DNA of 64,000 nt from an uncultured Luteimonas sp. (GTDB taxonomy: Bacteria; Pseudomonadota; Gammaproteobacteria; Xanthomonadales; Xanthomonadaceae): positions 1 to 64,000 of the forward strand of contig CAKTDC010000009.1 in the NCBI GenBank assembly GCA_934541015.1, read 5' to 3'. Position 1 is the first letter of the stretch. Every line of letters begins with the position of its first letter. The position numbers and the translations under genes were made by a program. Positions 48,102 through 57,361 of the stretch are shown one piece after another. The notes under the pieces were generated by a model. It was not told where the DNA came from and did not search any database. It was given only the letters and a program-made list of their open reading frames with translations.

Positions 48102-49244
48102 ATGACCACCGTCGGCATCCTGGGTGGGGGCCAGCTGGCCCGCATGATGGCGCTGGCCGGCGCGCCGCTGGGCCTGCGCTTCCTGGTCATGGACACGGTC
48201 GCCGACGCCTGCGCCGGCCAGTTCGCGCCGCTGCTGGTCGGCGACTACCGGGACGGATCGGCGCTGGCCGAATTCGCCTCGAAGATCGATGTCGCCACCT
48301 TCGACTTCGAGAATGTCCCCGCCGAAAGCGCGCGCTGGCTCTCCGCCCGCGTGCCGGTGTTCCCCGATCCGCGCGCGCTGGCCACGGCCCAGGACCGGCT
48401 GGTGGAGAAACCGCTGTTCCGCGAGCTGGGCATCCCGGTGCCGGATTTCGCCGACGTGCCCGACCGCGCCGCGCTGGACGCCGCGATCGCGGCGATCGGC
48501 ACGCCCTGCATCCTCAAGACGCGGCGGCTGGGCTACGACGGCAAGGGCCAGTTCCGGATCCGCAGCGCCGGCGATGCCGAGGCGGCCTGGAACGCGCTTG
48601 GCGCGCAGGCGGGCAGCGTGGGGCTGATCCTGGAAGCCTTCGTGCCGTTCGATCGCGAGCTGAGCGTGGTCGCCGTGCGCGGCCGCGACGGCGGATTCCG
48701 CACCTGGCCGCTGACCGAGAACTGGCACGTCGACGGCGTGCTCTCGGCGAGCCTGGCGCCGGCGCGGGTGGATGCGGCCACGCGCGAGACGGCGATCGAC
48801 TACGCCCGCAGGCTCGCCGTGCACCTGGACTACGTGGGCGTGTTCGCGCTGGAGCTGTTCAGCCGCGGCGGGCAGCTGCTGGCCAACGAACTGGCGCCGC
48901 GCGTGCACAACTCCGGCCACTGGACCATCGAAGGCGCCGAGACCTCGCAGTTCGAAAACCACCTGCGCGCCGTGCTCGGGCTTCCGCTGGGCGAGACGCG
49001 CATGCTCGGCCAGGCCTGCATGCTCAACTGGATCGGCGGCATGCCCGACGCCGACGCGGTGCTGCGCGAGCCCGGCGGGCACTGGCACGACTACGGCAAG
49101 TCCCCGCGCCCCGGCCGCAAGGTCGGGCACGCCACGTTGCGCGCGGACAGCGAGGATGCGCTGGCGCGTGCGCTGGAGTCGACAGGCGCTGCGCTCGGCC
49201 GCCAGGCGCAGGTGGCGCCGGTGATCGAGGCGCTGCGCGGCTGA
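48102..49244 (+). CDS. purK: N5-carboxyaminoimidazole ribonucleotide synthase
   Basis: 380 aa ATP-grasp enzyme. Starts TVGILGGGQLARMMALAGAPLG; includes DFENVPAE, CILKTRRLGYDGKGQ, VPFDRELSVVAVRG, ELFSRGGQLLANELAPRVHNSGHW, QFENHLRAVLGLPLG. Uses ATP and bicarbonate to make N5-CAIR, the PurE substrate. ATG at 48102; ten possible upstream residues are not conserved. Confidence 0.97.
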   Translation: MTTVGILGGGQLARMMALAGAPLGLRFLVMDTVADACAGQFAPLLVGDYRDGSALAEFASKIDVATFDFENVPAESARWLSARVPVFPDPRALATAQDRLVEKPLFRELGIPVPDFADVPDRAALDAAIAAIGTPCILKTRRLGYDGKGQFRIRSAGDAEAAWNALGAQAGSVGLILEAFVPFDRELSVVAVRGRDGGFRTWPLTENWHVDGVLSASLAPARVDAATRETAIDYARRLAVHLDYVGVFALELFSRGGQLLANELAPRVHNSGHWTIEGAETSQFENHLRAVLGLPLGETRMLGQACMLNWIGGMPDADAVLREPGGHWHDYGKSPRPGRKVGHATLRADSEDALARALESTGAALGRQAQVAPVIEALRG

Positions 49245-49640
49245 CGCCGCTGTCCACGGCCCCCCACCCAGCCTCCCCCGCAAGCGGGGGAGGAGCTTTG
49301 GCTCTCCGTCGCCCGCATGTGGCGAAGAGGCTTCGGACCTTCTTCCCCCGCCTGCGGGAACGAGGCTTCGGACCTTCTTCCCCCGCCTGCGGGGGAAGTC
49401 CCCGCACAGCGGGGGATGGGGCGACGCCGCCACGCACCCCCACCCCGACCCGTCCGGCCCGGCGCAGCGCGCCGGGTGTTCGGAGGGGCCTGCGCGGCGA
49501 TGCCGCGCAAGCAGGCCGTTTCACCTCCCGCAGAGCGGGGGAGGGAGCTTGAACCTGCACAGGGCGTGGGGGAGCGAGCTGAGCCTCCTTCCCCCGCCTG
49601 CGGGGGAAGTCCCCGCGCAGCGGGGGATGGGGGCCGCTTC
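49245..49640. repeat. Intergenic cluster of family-A palindromes
   Basis: No gene. Hairpins at about 49272-49292, 49342-49361 (twice CTTCCCCCGCCTGCGGG), 49377-49411, 49522-49545 and 49590-49635. The string CGCACCCCCACCCCGACCCGTCCGG-like part at 49432-49460 also follows the hairpin at 33560. The last unit touches the end of the dismutase-like gene. Confidence 0.75.
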
Positions 49641-50228
49641 TCACTTCATCCGCGCTGCAACCGCCTTCCAGTCCACCAGCTGCCAGAACGCCGCCAGATA
49701 CCGGCCGCGGTCTTCGCGATAGTCCAGCAGCCAGGCGTGCTCCCACAGGCTGCAGCCCAGCAGCGGCGTGTCCTGGCCGGTGACCGGCGAGCCCGATCCG
49801 GGCGTGGCGAGCAGGGCCAGCCGCCCGTCCGCGCGCTGCACCAGCCAGACCCAGCCCGCGCCGCGCAGCCGCCCGGCGACCTCCGAGAACTGCTCCTGCA
49901 GCCCGGCCAGACTGCCGAACCGGGCCGCAATCGCCTCGGCCAGCTTCCCCGCCGGCTCGCCGCCGCCGCCCGCGGAGGCCGGCTTCAGGCTTGCCCACAG
50001 GAAATCCACGTTCCAGACCTGGGCGGCGTGTCCGGCCAGCGCCCCGCGCGCCGTGCGCACCAGATCCTCCAGCGACGCCCCGGCCAGGGCCTCGTTGCCG
50101 GCCAGCAGCGCATTGGCGGCGTCGGCCCGGGCCTGCTGCTCGCGGCGGTGCAGGGCGACGGCATCGGCGGACAGCTGCGGCTCCAGGGCGCTGGAATCGT
50201 AGGGAAGGGGAGCAGGTTCGATGGGCAT
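49641..50228 (-). CDS. Fe/Mn superoxide dismutase-like protein, ligands missing
   Basis: 195 aa with clear SodB-like fold: LPYDSSALEPQLSADAVALH, AAQVWNVDFLWASL, GAGWVWLVQRADGRL, PLLGCSLWEHAWLLDYREDRGRYLAAFWQLVDW. Of the four metal ligands, His27 (VALH) and His164 (LWEHA) remain. The His normally in AAQVWNH is Val74, and the Asp normally in DVWEH is Ser160. The HHxxY gate is also absent. It probably does not dismutate superoxide. The frame is intact with normal codon use, so it is not simply a pseudogene. ATG at 50228. Neighbours are purK and grxD. Confidence 0.85.
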   Translation of the reverse strand: MPIEPAPLPYDSSALEPQLSADAVALHRREQQARADAANALLAGNEALAGASLEDLVRTARGALAGHAAQVWNVDFLWASLKPASAGGGGEPAGKLAEAIAARFGSLAGLQEQFSEVAGRLRGAGWVWLVQRADGRLALLATPGSGSPVTGQDTPLLGCSLWEHAWLLDYREDRGRYLAAFWQLVDWKAVAARMK

Positions 50229-50348
50229 GGGCGGTTTCCGGAGCGGGCGCGCTGATGCGTGGTCCCGTGCCGGCATACAATACGCACATCCACTTTCCGC
50301 AGCCTTTTCCGCGTTCCCCGCGGGCCGGCCGCAGCGCAGGAGCTTGCC

Positions 50349-50669
50349 GTGGCGGTACTCGATCGCATCCAGGCAGAAGTCGACAACCACCCGATCGTGC
50401 TGTTCATGAAAGGCACCCCGCAGTTCCCGATGTGCGGGTTTTCCAGCCGTACCGTGCAGGTGCTCAGGGAGGCGGGCGCGAAGGATTTCCGCGCGATCAA
50501 CGTGCTGGAGGACCCGGAAATCCGCGCCAACCTGCCGCGATTCTCGAACTGGCCCACCTTCCCGCAGCTGTTCATCCACGGTGAACTGATCGGCGGCTGC
50601 GACATCGCCCTGGAGCTGCACGAGAGCGGCGAACTGGCGCGGATGATCGCCGACGTCCAGCCGGGCTGA
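50349..50669 (+). CDS. grxD: Monothiol glutaredoxin Grx4
   Basis: 106 aa. VLFMKGTPQFPMCGFSSRTVQVL with the CGFS active site (C29), WPTFPQLFIHGELIGGCDI binding glutathione. Carries or transfers 2Fe-2S clusters. GTG at 50349 preceded by AGGAG, 7 nt spacing; no ATG is near the conserved start. Confidence 0.96.
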   Translation: MAVLDRIQAEVDNHPIVLFMKGTPQFPMCGFSSRTVQVLREAGAKDFRAINVLEDPEIRANLPRFSNWPTFPQLFIHGELIGGCDIALELHESGELARMIADVQPG

Positions 50670-50676
50670 CGCCGCC

Positions 50677-51411
50677 GTGAGCGCAGCCGACAGCCGCCCG
50701 CTGGCCGGGCGCGTGGTGCTGGTGGCCGGGGCCCACGGCGGCTACGGCAGCCAGGTCTCGCTCGCCTGCGCGCGCGCGGGCGCCGCCCTGGTCCTGCTCG
50801 GCCGCAGGGTGCCCCGGCTCAACCGGATCAACGACCAGGTGCTGGCCGAGGGCGGCGAGGCCTGGCTGTATCCGTTCGACCTGGAGGGCGCGTCCCCGGC
50901 CGACCACTTCGAGCTGGCGCAGCGGATCGAAGACGGTCCCGGCCGGCTCGACGGCCTGGTCCACTGCGCCGCAGGCTTTCCCGGCCTGACGCCCCTGGAA
51001 CACACCGATCCGGCGGCCGTGGCGCGCGACCTGCACGTCAACCTCACCGCGCGCATCTGGATGACCCGGGCCTGCCTGCCGCTGCTCAAGCGCGCCGAAG
51101 ATGCAGCGGTGGTGTTCCTGGTCGACGACACCGGCCCGGAGACCGTGGCCTACCGCGGCGGCTACGGCATCGCCCAGCACGGCATCGAGGCCCTGGTGCG
51201 CACCCTGCACGCGGAAACCGCCGGTTCGCCGCTGCGGGTGTGCGGCCTGCGTCCTAGGCCCATGCGCACCCCGCTGCGCGCCAGGATGATCGCCGCCGAA
51301 GGCGACCGCCAGGCGGTCGATCCGGCCAGCCAGGCCCGGGCCTGCGTGGAACTGCTGGGGCCGGCCGGGGCTGACTGGCGCGGGCGGATCCGTGATCTGC
51401 GGGCCGAATGA
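50677..51411 (+). CDS. SDR-like oxidoreductase with altered active site
   Basis: 244 aa. Rossmann LVAGAHGGYGSQVSLACARAGA (residues 15-36), LVHCAAGF for the NNAG region, catalytic-type Asn in LHVNLTA (N122) and Tyr163 in GGYGIAQHG. The Lys normally four residues after Tyr is Gln167, and the Ser normally before it falls in LVDDTG. It resembles YciK, but with reduced catalysis likely. GTG start 8 nt after grxD, so co-transcribed. Confidence 0.82.
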   Translation: MSAADSRPLAGRVVLVAGAHGGYGSQVSLACARAGAALVLLGRRVPRLNRINDQVLAEGGEAWLYPFDLEGASPADHFELAQRIEDGPGRLDGLVHCAAGFPGLTPLEHTDPAAVARDLHVNLTARIWMTRACLPLLKRAEDAAVVFLVDDTGPETVAYRGGYGIAQHGIEALVRTLHAETAGSPLRVCGLRPRPMRTPLRARMIAAEGDRQAVDPASQARACVELLGPAGADWRGRIRDLRAE

Positions 51412-51466
51412 AGCCTTCAGCCTTCATGGCGGCCGCCGGCAACGCGTCCATGAAAGCCCTTGCCGT

Positions 51467-51743
51467 CATCCCGGCGAAAGCCGGGATCCATTTTGATTTT
51501 CAGGATGCTGCAGGAGCAAAGGAACCCCTGAACAACTCGCTTTGATCGTCATTCCCGCAAAGGCGGCAAACGCTCCGCCACGGACGAATGTCCGATCATC
51601 CATGGACTCCGATTTTCAACGGGATAACGTCCATGGATGACCAGCGCTCCGCGCTGTTGGGAAGCGCCTCCCGCCTTCGCGGCGATGACGGTAGTTGTTC
51701 AGAGGTTCCTGGAGGGATCCGGGCTTTCGCCGGGATGACGACG
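51467..51743. repeat. Nested family-B inverted repeats
   Basis: Outer arms near CGTCATCCCGGCGAAAGCCG (51468-51495) and its complement (51715-51743). Inner arms begin GGAACCCCTGAACAACT (51521) and end with AGTTGTTCAGAGGTTCC (51692-51708). The centre has a perfect 11-bp hairpin CATCCATGGAC / GTCCATGGATG (51598-51639). Confidence 0.75.
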
Positions 51744-51900
51744 CCGGGAGAGCGGCTTGATCTGCAGCACCCCGCCCGCCCGCCGCCGGGTTGTCGCGAC
51801 GATGCAACAAATACTTAGCGAAGATTGTTGACAGTTTGATTAAAACCCGTGACAAATCAACCACTTCGATCCGCCGCGACTGTCTTTTTACTGTCATCTG

Positions 51901-51936
51901 CAGGGGTTAACGTGTTAATCTGATGTTAACCCCCTG
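51901..51936. promoter_or_regulatory. Inverted repeat in TonB-receptor leader
   Basis: CAGGGGTTAAC and GTTAACCCCCTG, 13 nt apart, 114 nt before the start codon. Symmetry and place suggest an operator or a folded leader. Confidence 0.5.
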
Positions 51937-52049
51937 AATCCCACCGCTGGCCCGTCGAGTCCCAGGCTGCGCACGCGCGCAGCCAGTCCGGTTCCAGGCC
52001 AGCCCCATCGCGTTTTCCAGTTCTCTCTCTAGCCTTGAGGCTCATCCCC

Positions 52050-55000
52050 ATGAACCATCGCAATCGCGTCCGACTTTCCCGACTCTCGCTCGGCCTGATC
52101 GCCGCGCTCGCCGTCGCCCCGGCTTTCGCGCAAAGCACCTCCGCCGGTGTCGGCGGCGTGGTCACCAACAACAGCGGCCAGCCGGTTGCCGGCGCCGAAG
52201 TCGTGATCACCCACGTCGAATCGGGCACCGTCAGCCGCGCCACCACCGATGCCAGCGGCCGCTACAACGCGCGCGGCCTGCGCGTGGGCGGTCCGTACGA
52301 GATCACCATCACCAAGGCGGGCGAGGGCACCAGGACCGAGGACAACATCTACCTCAGCCTGAACCAGATCAACAACGTCAACACCACCCTGACCGGCGAC
52401 CTCACCACCCTGGGCACCGTGTCCGTTGTCGGCGTCGCCGGCGGCTCGGTCATCTTCAGCACCGACAACAAGGGCGTGGGCACCTCGATCGGCGGGCGCG
52501 AGCTGGAGCTGATGCCGACCGGCAACCGCTCGATCGACGACGTCGCGCGCCTCGATCCGCGCGTGTCCGTGATCGACCAGGCCTCCGGCGCGATCTCCGT
52601 GGCCGGCATCAACAACCGCTTCAACACCATCTCCGTCGATGGCCTGTCGCAGGGCGACCCGTTCGGCCTCAACAGCAACGGCATGCCCTACACCGGCAGC
52701 CCGATTTCGGTGGACACCATCGAAGCCTACGACATCAAGATCTCCGACTACGACGCGTCCACCGACACCATTGGCGCCACCGTCAACGCCGTCACCAAGT
52801 CCGGCACCAACGAGTTCAGCGGCTCGGTGTACTACGTGTACAAGGACGCCAAGGACATGGTCGGCAGCCGCGATGGCCGCGACTACGCCAACTTCGACAC
52901 CGACACCACCAAGGGCGCCACCTTCGGCGGCCCGATCCTCAAGGACCGGCTGTTCTTCTTCGGCTCCTATGAAGAGCAGACCATCAAGAACTTCGGCGGC
53001 GCGTCCTCGACCGACGCCTTCGCCCGCGGCGCCATCACCCAGGCGGAGATCGACGAGGTCATCCGCATCGCCCGCGACAACTGGGGCATCGATGCCGGCA
53101 CCTACGGCAACCTCGGCGTCAACCTCGAGAACAAGCGCTACCTGGCCAAGCTCGACTGGAACATCAGCGACAACCACCGCGCCAGCCTGACCTACCAGCA
53201 GACCGAGGAGTTCCGCCCCTCGCCGTACAACAGCACGTCCAACTCGGTCGCGCTGAGCACCCGCTGGTACAACATCGACAACATCACCAAGAACACCTCG
53301 CTGCAGCTGTTCAGCGACTGGACCACGAACTTCAGCACCGAATTCCGGGTGAGCCACCAGAAGTTCGACCAGGAGAACGGCAACGCCATCAGCGACGGCC
53401 CGCAGATCAACGTCGGCACGGCCAACATCATCGCCACCAACGACAACACCGGCATCGCCATCGGCGAAGACCGCAACCGTCACGAGAACAAGATCAACAC
53501 CACCCGGCTCATGGCGTCGCTCAGCGGCACCTACTACGCCGGCGACCACGTCATCAAGGGCGGCTTCGACTACCAGGAGCACGATGTCCTGAACCTGTAC
53601 GGCCGCGACCTGCACGGCGTGTACTACTTCCGCAGCATCGCCGACTTCGCGGCGGGCAACTATTCCAACTATGCGGTGAAGCGTCCGGTCGCAGGCTTCA
53701 CCGAAGCCGACACCGCCGCCGCGCTGGTGTACGAGCAGTTCAGCCCCTACATCCAGGACACCTGGCAGGCCACCGACAACCTTTCGCTGACCTTCGGCCT
53801 GCGCGTCAACATCCCGAAGGTGGAAGCGCCGCCGGCGCGCCACCCGACCTTCGAGTCGACGTTCGGCTTCCCGAACGACTACGCGCTGGGCTCGGACAAC
53901 AAGGTCGTGATGCCGCGCTTCTCGTTCAACTACCAGTTCGACGGCGAGCGCTATGCCCAGCTGCGCGGTGGCGCCGGCCTGTTCCAGAGCATTCCGCCCT
54001 TCGTGTTCCTGGCCAACCCGTACCAGAACAGCGGTGTGACGGCGGCCAACTTCAGCTCGAACAACCCGGCCCTGTACCCGTTCAGCCCGGATCCGTACAA
54101 CCAGCCCGTGCCGGCCGATCTGACGACGGCAGGCGCGGCGCAGGTGGACGTGCTCGACCCGGACTTCAAGCTGCCCACCATGTGGAAGCTCAGCCTGGGC
54201 TATGACGCCGAGCTGCCGTGGTGGGGCCTGATCGGTACCGCCGAGATCCAGCACCTGCGGGCCAAGGACGCGATCTTCTACAAGGCGCTCAACATCGGCA
54301 CGCCGCAGGGCACCCTGTTCGACGGTCGCCAGAGCTTCTGGTGCACCCTGGGCGGCGGTACCGGCAACGCCAACAAGAACTGCGGCCTGGCGCCGGGGTT
54401 CAACTACAACTCCACGATGCTGAGCAACACCGACAAGGGCCAGTCCACGGCCTTCACCGTGGCGCTGACCAAGCCGCTGACCGAGAACTGGTTCGGCAGC
54501 CTGAGCTACACCTACACCCACGCGACGGAAGTGGGCTCGGACGGCAGCTCGCAGGCGTTCTCCAGCTACCAGTACGTGTCGCGTCTGGACCCGAACCAGG
54601 AGATCGCCACCACTGCCGGCCGCCAGGTCCGCGACTCGATCAAGGCCACCCTGGGCTGGGAGAAGGCCCTGTTCGGCGACTACAAGACCAGCGCCTCGCT
54701 GTTCTTCAACGGCCGCTCCGGCCTGCCCTACACCTGGACCTTCAACGGCGACGCCAACGGCGACCGCATCTTCCAGGATCCGGCCTACATCCCGCTGGTC
54801 AACGACCCGAACGTGAGCTACGGCAACGCCACGGCGGCGCAGATCGCCGCGTTCCACGAGTTCATCAGCTCCGATCCGTATCTGAACAGCCGTCGCGGCG
54901 GCGTCGCCGGGCGTCACGAGTCGCGGTATCCGTGGGTCAACACCTTCGACGTCAGCTTCCAGCAGGAACTGCCGGGCTTCTTCAAGGACCACCGGACGGT

Positions 55001-55259
55001 GCTGCGCCTGGACATCTACAACGTCGGCAACCTGATCAACGACGACTGGGGCCAGACCTACGGCGGCACCTTCTCCGACAACACCCGCCAGCTGGTCACG
55101 CTGGGGTCGGTCAACGCCGACGGCAGCTACACCTACAACCTGGGCTCGCCGACCTCGCCGACGTGGCAGGACCTGTCGGTGTACGACGCCAGCAACGCCT
55201 TCCCGTCGCGCCTGGTCTCGCGCTGGTCGGCCATGCTGACCCTGCGTTACCAGTTCTGA
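52050..55259 (+). CDS. Oar-like TonB-dependent outer-membrane receptor
   Basis: 1069 aa. Signal peptide ends PAFAQ (about 28). Carboxypeptidase-regulatory-like beta domain (about 30-105: GVVTNNSGQPVAGAEVVITH, TDASGRYNARGL), plug domain (about 130-245: IDDVARLDPRVSV, INNRFNTISVDGLSQGD), then a large beta barrel ending LTLRYQF with a terminal Phe. Strong Asn/Tyr/Asp content fits outer-membrane loops. Oar-type receptors import unknown ligands (proteins, peptides or glycans) and are numerous in Xanthomonadaceae. No TonB or ExbBD genes are nearby. Followed by a good hairpin. Confidence 0.93.
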   Translation: MNHRNRVRLSRLSLGLIAALAVAPAFAQSTSAGVGGVVTNNSGQPVAGAEVVITHVESGTVSRATTDASGRYNARGLRVGGPYEITITKAGEGTRTEDNIYLSLNQINNVNTTLTGDLTTLGTVSVVGVAGGSVIFSTDNKGVGTSIGGRELELMPTGNRSIDDVARLDPRVSVIDQASGAISVAGINNRFNTISVDGLSQGDPFGLNSNGMPYTGSPISVDTIEAYDIKISDYDASTDTIGATVNAVTKSGTNEFSGSVYYVYKDAKDMVGSRDGRDYANFDTDTTKGATFGGPILKDRLFFFGSYEEQTIKNFGGASSTDAFARGAITQAEIDEVIRIARDNWGIDAGTYGNLGVNLENKRYLAKLDWNISDNHRASLTYQQTEEFRPSPYNSTSNSVALSTRWYNIDNITKNTSLQLFSDWTTNFSTEFRVSHQKFDQENGNAISDGPQINVGTANIIATNDNTGIAIGEDRNRHENKINTTRLMASLSGTYYAGDHVIKGGFDYQEHDVLNLYGRDLHGVYYFRSIADFAAGNYSNYAVKRPVAGFTEADTAAALVYEQFSPYIQDTWQATDNLSLTFGLRVNIPKVEAPPARHPTFESTFGFPNDYALGSDNKVVMPRFSFNYQFDGERYAQLRGGAGLFQSIPPFVFLANPYQNSGVTAANFSSNNPALYPFSPDPYNQPVPADLTTAGAAQVDVLDPDFKLPTMWKLSLGYDAELPWWGLIGTAEIQHLRAKDAIFYKALNIGTPQGTLFDGRQSFWCTLGGGTGNANKNCGLAPGFNYNSTMLSNTDKGQSTAFTVALTKPLTENWFGSLSYTYTHATEVGSDGSSQAFSSYQYVSRLDPNQEIATTAGRQVRDSIKATLGWEKALFGDYKTSASLFFNGRSGLPYTWTFNGDANGDRIFQDPAYIPLVNDPNVSYGNATAAQIAAFHEFISSDPYLNSRRGGVAGRHESRYPWVNTFDVSFQQELPGFFKDHRTVLRLDIYNVGNLINDDWGQTYGGTFSDNTRQLVTLGSVNADGSYTYNLGSPTSPTWQDLSVYDASNAFPSRLVSRWSAMLTLRYQF

Positions 55260-55284
55260 TCCATCCGCGTCACGCGTAACAGGG

Positions 55285-55308
55285 AACGGCCGGGGAAACC
55301 CGGCCGTT
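55285..55308 (+). terminator. Terminator after TonB receptor
   Basis: Ten-bp perfect stem AACGGCCGGG / CCCGGCCGTT with GAAA loop, 26 nt after the stop, followed by TCC. AA on one side and TT on the other allow it to work in both directions. Confidence 0.7.
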
Positions 55309-55315
55309 TCCGTAT

Positions 55316-55412
55316 GCAGGAGCGCCGTCGGGCGCGACCGCAATGCGCACCCTCCGACGCGGACGATTTGCCGAATCCGGAATGTTCTGGTCGCGCCTGA
55401 CGACGCTCCCGC
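55316..55412. repeat. Short element with 24-nt inverted ends
   Basis: Ends GCAGGAGCGCCGTCGGGCGC-type (55316-55339) and its near complement (55389-55412). This is the common xanthomonad GTAGGAGCGG-CGACC type of repeat. It sits before ppnN. Confidence 0.65.
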
Positions 55413-55479
55413 GGCCCCGACGGCGGTCGCCCTTGCGATCCGATTGCGCTACATTCACGCCCCGAACGAGAGTGGACGC

Positions 55480-56874
55480 ATGAACGACAACGTGGAAGGG
55501 GTGGGGGAGCGGGCGCTGCCCGTGGTGAATGCGCGGGTCTTCGCCCGCGGTGGGCTGGACATCCTCTCGCGCGACGAGGTCGCGCGGCTCAAGGACGCCT
55601 CCAGCGGCGGCATGCACGACCTCCTGCGGCGCTGCGCCCTGGCCGTGCTCACCAGCGGCAGCACCTCCGACGACCCGCGCGCCGCGCAGGAGCTGTATCC
55701 GGACTTCGACATCCAGGTGCAGCAGCACGACCGCGGCGTGCGCATCGAGCTGATCAAGGCCCCGGCCATGGCCTTCGTCGACGGCGAGATCATCCGCGGC
55801 GTGGCCGAACTGCTGTACGCGGTGGTCCGCGACCTGGCCTATACCGCGATCGAACTCGGTCCCGAGTACAGCAAGGATCTTGAGACCTCGTCCGACCTCA
55901 CCAACGCCGTGTTCGGCCTGCTGCGCAACGCGCGCGTGCTGCAGCCGGCCGATCCCAACCTCGTGGTGTGCTGGGGCGGCCACTCGATCGGCCGCGACGA
56001 ATACCAGTACACCAAGAACGTCGGCTACGAGCTGGGCCTGCGCGGCCTGGACATCTGCACCGGCTGCGGCCCCGGCGCGATGAAGGGGCCGATGAAGGGC
56101 GCGACCATCGCCCACGCCAAGCAGCGCCGCCGCCGCGTGCGCTACATCGGCATCACCGAGCCCGGGATCATCGCCGCCGAGTCGCCCAACCCGATCGTCA
56201 ACCAGCTGGTGATCATGCCGGACATCGAGAAGCGCCTGGAGGCCTTCGTCCGGCTCGGCCACGGCATCATCGTCTTCCCCGGCGGAGTCGGCACCGCCGA
56301 GGAGATCCTCTACCTGCTGGGCATCCTGCTGCGCGAGGAGAACGCCGAGCTGCCGTTCCCCTTCATCCTCACCGGCCCGACCGCCTCGGCGCCGTACTTC
56401 GAGCAGATCGACCGCTTCATCCGCCTGACCCTGGGCGATGCCGCCGCCGAGCGCTACGAAATCATCATCGCCGACCCGGCGCGCGTGGCCAAGCGCATGG
56501 CCACCGGCATCCGCCGCGTGCGCGAGTACCGCATCGCGCACAAGGACTCGTTCTTCTTCAACTGGGGCATCTCGATCCCCCTCGACCTGCAGAACCCCTT
56601 CCAGCCCACCCACGAGGCGATGGCGGCGCTGGACCTGCACCACGGCCGCCAGCCCCAGGACCTTGCCGCCGACCTGCGCCGCGCCTTCTCCGGCATCGTC
56701 GCCGGCAACGTCAAGGAAGACGGCATGCGCCGGGTGGAACAGCACGGCCCCTTCCAGATGCACGGCGACACCGACATCATGGAAGCCCTCGACGCCCTCC
56801 TGCGCGCCTTCGTCGAACAGCGCCGGATGAAGATCTCCGGCCAGTACCGCCCCTGCTACGAAGTCATCACCTGA
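55480..56874 (+). CDS. ppnN: Pyrimidine/purine nucleotide 5'-monophosphate nucleosidase PpnN
   Basis: 464 aa, LOG-family core with FPGGVGTAEE (PGG from 267) and SIGRDEYQYTKNVGYELGLRGLDICTGCGPGAMKGPMKGA given here as GRDEYQYTKNVGYELG and CTGCGPGAMKGPMKGA. N- and C-terminal extensions identify the PpnN/YgdH type. It hydrolyses nucleoside monophosphates to base and ribose-5-phosphate and is (p)ppGpp-activated in Escherichia coli. ATG at 55480 after a GTGGACGC leader; an earlier in-frame start at 55444 is less likely. Confidence 0.94.
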   Translation: MNDNVEGVGERALPVVNARVFARGGLDILSRDEVARLKDASSGGMHDLLRRCALAVLTSGSTSDDPRAAQELYPDFDIQVQQHDRGVRIELIKAPAMAFVDGEIIRGVAELLYAVVRDLAYTAIELGPEYSKDLETSSDLTNAVFGLLRNARVLQPADPNLVVCWGGHSIGRDEYQYTKNVGYELGLRGLDICTGCGPGAMKGPMKGATIAHAKQRRRRVRYIGITEPGIIAAESPNPIVNQLVIMPDIEKRLEAFVRLGHGIIVFPGGVGTAEEILYLLGILLREENAELPFPFILTGPTASAPYFEQIDRFIRLTLGDAAAERYEIIIADPARVAKRMATGIRRVREYRIAHKDSFFFNWGISIPLDLQNPFQPTHEAMAALDLHHGRQPQDLAADLRRAFSGIVAGNVKEDGMRRVEQHGPFQMHGDTDIMEALDALLRAFVEQRRMKISGQYRPCYEVIT

Positions 56875-57361
56875 GCCCGCAAGGCGGCCCCGCTCCGGGT
56901 CGTTCCCCGCCTTTCCTTCCCCAGCCTGCGGGGCAAGGTGCCAAGCCCCACGGCCGGCATTCCTCCTTCCCCCGCGTGCGGGGGAAGGTGCCAAGCCCCA
57001 TGTCCGGCTTTCCCTTTCCCCCGCTTGCGGGGGAAGGTGCCGAAGGCGGATGGGGGTCCACCGAAGGCGCAGCCGCCACGCCTCCCCGTCGACTCCGAAG
57101 CAAAACTCCCCGCCTCCATACGCACCCTCCCAACCTCCCCCCCCCGCGCCGCGGGTGGAGGGGCTGGTCCCGTGCCGCCGAAGGGGCAGGCGCCGCAGGA
57201 TCATGAGCCGGGCCCTGCCGCGAGATGACCCGGACCCGGCCGCCCCAGGCGCCGTCCCCCGCGCCCATCCCCCGAACCCGACCGTTCATCCCGCAGCCCA
57301 TTGCACCCCGCCCGGGACGGGCTAGGCTGTGCAATGGCACAGCTGTAGTCGGGTAGGGGAC
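56875..57361. repeat. Intergenic tandem family-A palindromes
   Basis: No gene. Three tandem 50-nt units start near 56915, 56965 and 57014; each is a CTTCCCCCGC-N-GCGGGGGAAG hairpin plus GTGCCAAGCCCC or GTGCCGAAGG. The third ends with GGCGGATGGGGG, as in murL. The rest up to 57300 is unremarkable. Confidence 0.8.
57326..57343. promoter_or_regulatory. Palindrome before fimT
   Basis: GCTGTGC-AATG-GCACAGC, perfect 7-bp arms, 18 nt before the fimT ATG. Could be an operator or leader hairpin controlling the minor pilin operon. It contains TGGCAC but lacks the GC of a sigma-54 -12 box at the right distance. Confidence 0.45.

Larger units (their letters stand above)
51412..52049. other. Intergenic region: nested repeats and TonB-receptor leader
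   Basis: No gene. The left part holds nested inverted repeats (51467-51743). The right part (51800-52049) is AT-richer, with TTGACA at 51828-51833 as a possible -35 and an 11/12-nt inverted repeat at 51901-51936. It should contain the promoter of the TonB receptor. Confidence 0.7.

Noticed and set aside
52029..55343. Minus-strand frame opposite the TonB receptor
   Set aside because: Val/Gly/Asp-rich shadow of a strong gene; no start signal or family.
57335..57350. Sigma-54 promoter for the pilin operon
   Set aside because: TGGCAC is present but the -12 GC is missing at the required distance.
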